Assembly: GCF_900104805.1 (NCBI RefSeq)
Contig: NZ_LT629751.1
Span: 744,001-808,000 of the forward strand
Length of the DNA: 64,000 nt
Source of the DNA: Pseudomonas oryzae
GTDB lineage: Bacteria > Pseudomonadota > Gammaproteobacteria > Pseudomonadales > Pseudomonadaceae
Direction of reading: 5' to 3'
This document shows, one piece after another, positions 63,146 to 64,000 of the stretch. How positions within the stretch are numbered: the stretch's first letter is position 1; each line of letters starts with the position of its first letter. Under the pieces are notes generated by a model that did not search any database, had not been told where the DNA came from, and was given only the letters and a program-made list of their open reading frames with translations. A program made the translations under genes and the position numbers.

Positions 63146-64000
63146 TCAGCGGCCGCGCTGCATCAGCGCCTCGATGCGGTCCTCGAGCGGCGGGTGGCTC
63201 ATCAGCAGGCCGGCCAGGCCGTGCTTGAGGCCGCCGTTGATGCCGAAGGCGGTCATGCTGTCGGGCATCTGTACCGGCACACCCTGCTCGGCGCGCAGGC
63301 GCTGCAGGGCGCTGATCATCGCGCCGGTGCCGGCCAGGCTGGCGCCGGCCTCGTCGGCGCGGTATTCGCGGCGACGGGAGAACCACATGACGATGATGCT
63401 GGCCAGGATGCCGAGCACCAGTTCGGCGAAGATGGTCGCCACGAAGTAGCCGATGCCATTGCCTTCCTCGTTCTTCAGCACCACCTTGTCGACGAAGGTG
63501 CCGAAGATGCGCGCGAAGAACATCACGAAGGTGTTCACCACGCCCTGGATCAGGCTCAGGGTCACCATGTCGCCGTTGGCCACGTGGCCGATCTCGTGGG
63601 CCAGCACCGCGCGCACCTCATCCGGGGAGAAGCGCTCGAGCAGGCCCTGGCTGACCGCCACCAGGGCGTCGTTGCGGTTCCAGCCGGTGGCGAAGGCGTT
63701 GGCCTCGTAGGCCGGGAAGATGCCCACCTCGGGCATCTTGATGCCGGCCTCGCGCGACAGCTGTTCGACGGTCTGCAGCAGCCACTGCTCGTGGCGGGTA
63801 CGCGGCTGGCTGATGATCTCGGTGCCGGTGCTCATCTTCGCCATCCACTTGGAGATGAACAGCGAGACCAGCGAGCCGGCGAAGCCGAAGATGGCGCAGT
63901 AGATCAGCAGGCTGCCGTAGTTCTGGCCGGTGAAGCGATCCACCCCGAGCAGCTTGAGGGTGATGCTGGCAATGACCAGCACGGCCAGGTTGGTGGCCAG
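63146..64000 (-). CDS. htpX: Membrane zinc metalloprotease HtpX, N-terminus beyond window
   Basis: Inner-membrane quality-control protease of family M48. The catalytic HEIGH motif ([13 protein letters not shown]), two membrane segments before it and two after, and the third ligand in [11 protein letters not shown] are present. The frame stays open to the window edge with family sequence before the first Met ([15 protein letters not shown]), so about 10 residues lie outside. Stop at 63146. Confidence 0.95.
   Translation of the reverse strand: MATNLAVLVIASITLKLLGVDRFTGQNYGSLLIYCAIFGFAGSLVSLFISKWMAKMSTGTEIISQPRTRHEQWLLQTVEQLSREAGIKMPEVGIFPAYEANAFATGWNRNDALVAVSQGLLERFSPDEVRAVLAHEIGHVANGDMVTLSLIQGVVNTFVMFFARIFGTFVDKVVLKNEEGNGIGYFVATIFAELVLGILASIIVMWFSRRREYRADEAGASLAGTGAMISALQRLRAEQGVPVQMPDSMTAFGINGGLKHGLAGLLMSHPPLEDRIEALMQRGR

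Overview
The window is high-GC chromosomal DNA from the family Pseudomonadaceae, most likely a Pseudomonas species. Support comes from protein sequences that match Pseudomonas families closely, from gene order that follows P. aeruginosa in two blocks (ccoN4-like / MocR / CcoG-like / nitrite-sulfite reductase / DUF934, and earP / efp through deaD and tpm to htpX), and from a Pseudomonas-style intergenic REP pair. The species cannot be named from sequence alone.

Layout. (1) 1-1592: 3' part of gapN. (2) 1580-32711, all on the minus strand: a complete type VI secretion (T6SS) locus with the gene order of P. aeruginosa HSI-II. In transcription order it reads tssA, tssB, tssC, tssE, split PAAR gene, lipase-like effector, three small membrane-protein genes, tssF, tssG, tssH/clpV, sfa (sigma-54 activator), vgrG, effector/immunity pair A, small lipoprotein, FHA-TTR chimera, effector/immunity pair B, small lipoprotein, fha, tssJ, tssK, tssL, tssM, stp1, stk1. 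No hcp gene is present. (3) 33236-34959: umuDC with a LexA box. (4) 35141-42471: malonate decarboxylase and transport (mdcABCDEGH-madLM). (5) 42535-49798: orphan cbb3 subunit I, a small Cys-rich membrane protein, a MocR regulator, a CcoG-like ferredoxin, a siroheme nitrite/sulfite reductase and a DUF934 protein. (6) 50393-64000: housekeeping genes including an EamA permease, tRNA-Ser(GGA), earP-efp, two LysR regulators, a TauE permease, class II DAHP synthase, deaD, an extradiol dioxygenase, tpm, a DUF2959 lipoprotein and htpX (truncated by the window end).

The most unusual part is the effector island inside the T6SS operon. Between sfa and fha, a tandem duplication of about 3.4 kb has produced a second nuclease/immunity pair and a chimeric gene that joins the FHA domain of fha to the TTR-like tail of vgrG. 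The crossover sits on an 18-bp microhomology shared by fha and vgrG. The flanks of the two copies are nearly identical but the effector and immunity cores have diverged, which looks like allele replacement between conserved arms. A second island between tssE and tssF carries a PAAR gene broken at a G6 tract, a GxSxG lipase with a full apparent Ser-Asp-His triad, and three small membrane proteins that are candidate immunity factors. Upstream of tssA lie three copies of the palindrome TGYGCAA-N4-TTGCGCA, with no regulator assigned.

Elsewhere, a 37-nt sequence element is conserved before both ccoN4 and the ccoG-like gene and is a good candidate operator for the MocR regulator encoded between them. 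EF-P keeps Arg32 next to its rhamnosyltransferase EarP. All functional calls are read from protein sequence and context; no database search was run.
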